Under the pieces are notes generated by a model. The model saw only the letters and a program-made list of their open reading frames with translations, was not told the origin of the DNA and ran no database searches. From Rhodobacteraceae bacterium UBA2553 (lineage in GTDB: Bacteria; Pseudomonadota; Alphaproteobacteria; Rhodobacterales; Rhodobacteraceae), in contig DDMF01000026.1 of NCBI GenBank assembly GCA_002340515.1, positions 18,985 through 27,288 of the forward strand: a stretch of 8,304 nt of DNA, given 5' to 3'. The translations under genes and the position numbers were made by a program. Below, piece after piece: positions 7,146-8,304 of the stretch (its first letter is position 1; the number at the start of each line of letters is the position of its first letter).

Positions 7146-7478
7146 TCAGCTTTCGACCGGTTCGGTCTTTGAGATCACTTTGGTGATGGTTGTACGAATG
7201 ATCCGCACCTTCACACCTTCGGCGATTTCCACCTCAACCTCGGTCTCGTCTTTCACGTTGGTCACCTTGCCGACGATGCCACCTTGGGTGATCACCTTGT
7301 CATTGCGACGCAGCGCGCCCAGCATGGTCTGATGCTCTTTCATCTTCTTTTGTTGCGGGCGGATCATGAAGAAATACATGATCGCAAATACCAAAAGCAT
7401 TGGGACGAGCATGGAATTCAGAAGGCCGCCACCAGCGCCCCCTGCAGCCTGAGCAAAAGCCGGAGTTGCAAACATCAT
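7146..7478 (-). CDS. yajC: YajC, Sec translocon accessory subunit
   Basis: A 110-residue single-span inner-membrane protein that associates with SecDF. A short Ala/Gly-rich periplasmic N-terminus is followed by one span at about 22-39, the characteristic IRPQQKKMKEHQ junction (39-50) and a small beta-rich cytoplasmic domain (about 58-100) containing VITQGGIVGKV. Length and order match the family. Two adjacent ATGs (7478 and 7475) are possible; the AGGA ribosome site is 4 bases from the first and 7 from the second, so the second is slightly better placed. It is the first gene of the cluster, 46 bases before secDF, and transcription probably begins near 7540. Confidence 0.95.
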   Translation of the reverse strand: MMFATPAFAQAAGGAGGGLLNSMLVPMLLVFAIMYFFMIRPQQKKMKEHQTMLGALRRNDKVITQGGIVGKVTNVKDETEVEVEIAEGVKVRIIRTTITKVISKTEPVES

Positions 7479-7494
7479 TATATCCTTTTTCTAA

Positions 7495-7528
7495 GGGGAA
7501 ATCCCCGTCTGTCACAGGGGAAACCCCC
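7495..7528. repeat. Paired dyad-like repeats GGGGAAATCCCC and GGGGAAACCCCC
   Basis: Two 12-base units at 7495-7506 and 7517-7528 differ at one position, are each near-palindromic, and begin 22 bases apart, about two helical turns. They lie between the predicted yajC transcription start and the yajC ribosome site. They could be a tandem operator for a dimeric regulator, or could fold in the yajC leader RNA because each C4 can pair with either G4. The function is unknown. Confidence 0.5.
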
Positions 7529-7540
7529 ACCAGTTGGCGC

Positions 7541-7575
7541 GCACCCTATATGGGGCCTGAAAGGTTGTCCAGCAA
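7541..7575 (-). promoter_or_regulatory. Candidate promoter of the yajC-secDF-ccm cluster
   Basis: On the minus strand TTGCTG (7575-7570) and CATATA (7552-7547) are separated by 17 bases, placing the start near 7540 and giving a leader of about 60 bases before yajC. The -35 is reasonable but the -10 is weak. TATAGG, shifted by two bases, is an alternative -10 with a 19-base spacer. It is the best sigma70-like match I found upstream of yajC. Confidence 0.35.
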
Positions 7576-7595
7576 GGGGCGCGCAATGCTATAAT
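7565..7595 (+). promoter_or_regulatory. Candidate extended -10 promoter for the right-edge gene
   Basis: TGCTATAAT at 7587-7595 is a perfect -10 hexamer (TATAAT, 7590-7595) with the extended TG element. A poor -35 (TTGTCC, 7565-7570) lies 19 bases upstream, which is long but tolerable with an extended -10. Transcription would start near 7602, leaving a leader of about 70 bases before the ATG at 7672. It sits back to back with the candidate minus-strand promoter; their -35 elements share position 7570. Confidence 0.55.
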
Positions 7596-7671
7596 GACGG
7601 GCCTTGGCAGGACACTTGGCATAGGGCTGTGAATGGTGTTTTGTGGGCAGGATTTCTATCAGAGGTTATTT

Positions 7672-8304
7672 ATGCAGGGCACACAGGCATTCTGGCAAAC
7701 ACTCACATCACATCCAATGACCCCATGGCTGGGCTGGCTGGTGCTGGGCATCTTGGTGATCTTTTGGATGGTGGGGCAAATACGGCCTCATTTACAGGAA
7801 GACCCGATTGAGAAGTTGCAAAAAACACTGGGGGCGGAGGGGATATCCGGCTGGATCGTCACCATCGCCGTGTTCATGTGGGGCACACTTTTGATGGTGC
7901 TCTTTGCCGGGTTGATCATGTTTTTGACGGATATTGCTTGGAGCTTGGCGCTACCCGTGACTGATGAAGACAAAGCAGATTTCCGGTTTCTCCTCACCAA
8001 AACCACAGCTTTGACGGCGGTGTTGGCGGCGGTGGTTGCTTTTCCATTTACGGTTATTCGTCTGCGGTTGACAGCTGAGCAAAATCAAAATGCGGCAAAA
8101 CAAACCCAAAACGCCTTGGATGTTCTGTTCAACAACAAACTAAATGAAGCTGTCGAGAGTTTGCACTCCAGATATCAGGTCACAATCGATGAGAAAGATA
8201 TCTGGAAAGATGACATAATTCGCCGCAACGGGGCAATTGACCGACTCGAAGCCTTGGCCGTAGAGCGCCCATATGAAGCTCCACGCATAGTGAACCGCCC
8301 CCAG
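7672..8304 (+). CDS. Membrane protein, N-terminal part; possibly of the pentapeptide-repeat membrane protein type
   Basis: The frame is open from ATG 7672 to the last base of the window (211 codons), so the C-terminus is missing. The start is supported by AGAGG 6 bases upstream. An in-frame ATG at 7633 with its own AGGG would add 13 residues, and a TGA directly before it limits the gene. Three hydrophobic segments (about 18-35, 60-88, 111-130) are followed by a polar, Gln/Asn-rich, probably helical stretch (about 132-165) and then a charged region with RRNGAIDRLEALA (184-196). This layout resembles alphaproteobacterial membrane proteins whose C-terminus carries pentapeptide repeats, in which a similar R-x-GAI-x-x-LE segment precedes the repeats; no repeats are visible yet. 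The sequence is AT-richer than its neighbours: I count 25 G or C in each of 8041-8100 and 8101-8160, against 38 of 60 in 5521-5580. The coding call is good; the family call is tentative. Confidence 0.7.
   Translation, partial: MQGTQAFWQTLTSHPMTPWLGWLVLGILVIFWMVGQIRPHLQEDPIEKLQKTLGAEGISGWIVTIAVFMWGTLLMVLFAGLIMFLTDIAWSLALPVTDEDKADFRFLLTKTTALTAVLAAVVAFPFTVIRLRLTAEQNQNAAKQTQNALDVLFNNKLNEAVESLHSRYQVTIDEKDIWKDDIIRRNGAIDRLEALAVERPYEAPRIVNRPQ

Noticed and set aside
6221..7186. Plus-strand open frame of 321 codons antisense to secDF and the yajC end
   Set aside because: It lies opposite strongly supported secDF codons. Its translation is rich in Arg, His, Gln and Pro with no recognisable domain, which is typical of an antisense shadow in GC-rich DNA.
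7495..7528. Reading the G4A3YC4 pair as a Rho-independent terminator
   Set aside because: No T-run follows on either strand, and the position just before the yajC ribosome site is wrong for a terminator.
7284..7811. Plus-strand frame of 175 codons crossing the end of yajC, the divergent promoters and the right-edge gene
   Set aside because: It runs opposite yajC and through the control region, and then overlaps the better-supported gene in another frame.
7788..8006. Minus-strand frame of 72 codons opposite the right-edge gene
   Set aside because: It is antisense to a plus-strand frame that has a start, ribosome site, promoter and clear membrane segments, and it shows no features of its own.
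1..8304. CRISPR array, tRNA/rRNA, insertion sequence, phage or defence module
   Set aside because: I saw no regularly spaced repeats, no tRNA-like cloverleaf, no transposase or integrase motifs and no terminal inverted repeats. The window is mainly conserved export and cytochrome c maturation machinery.

Overview
The window is about 60% GC over most of its length. Its core is a minus-strand cluster, yajC - secDF - TauE/SafE permease - Mth938-like protein - ccmA - ccmB - ccmC - ccmD - ccmG, running from 7478 down to 464. The proteins and the hel-type cytochrome c biogenesis order (helABCDX = ccmABCDG of Rhodobacter capsulatus) point to an alphaproteobacterium, most likely a Rhodobacteraceae/Roseobacter-group organism. 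The genus cannot be read from the sequence.

Left edge (1-463): the 3' part of a plus-strand short-chain dehydrogenase/reductase converges on the ccm cluster. A GC-rich hairpin terminator at 411-442 separates the two.

Centre (464-4473): ccmA and ccmB encode the heme-exporter-type ABC transporter. ccmC and the small ccmD, a 50-residue gene found by reading the ccmC-ccmG junction directly, load heme onto CcmE. ccmG encodes the membrane-anchored thioredoxin that reduces apocytochrome cysteines. CcmE, CcmF and CcmH are not in the window and must be encoded elsewhere, as is usual in this group. Upstream of ccmA lie an Mth938/NDUFAF3-like protein and a TauE/SafE permease. Nearly every junction is an overlap or a gap under 15 bases. 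The exceptions are the 81-base ccmB-ccmC gap, which carries a plausible internal promoter, and the 46-base yajC-secDF gap.

Right half (4466-7478): yajC and a single-frame secD-secF fusion (877 residues) encode the SecDF-YajC accessory complex of the Sec translocon. The fusion joint still holds an ATG with a good Shine-Dalgarno sequence exactly where a separate secF would begin. The protein has only two cysteines, both in the large periplasmic domain.

Right edge (7479-8304): a compact intergenic region has two back-to-back candidate promoters and a pair of dyad-like G4A3YC4 repeats. It separates the cluster from a divergent plus-strand membrane-protein gene, which runs off the window and becomes clearly AT-richer toward its 3' side.

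Functionally the region combines export of proteins through Sec with maturation of c-type cytochromes in the periplasm. I see no defence system, mobile element, CRISPR array or RNA gene. Most of the content is conserved core machinery. The points of real interest are the fusion joint, the cysteine pair, the divergent control region and the unidentified right-edge gene.
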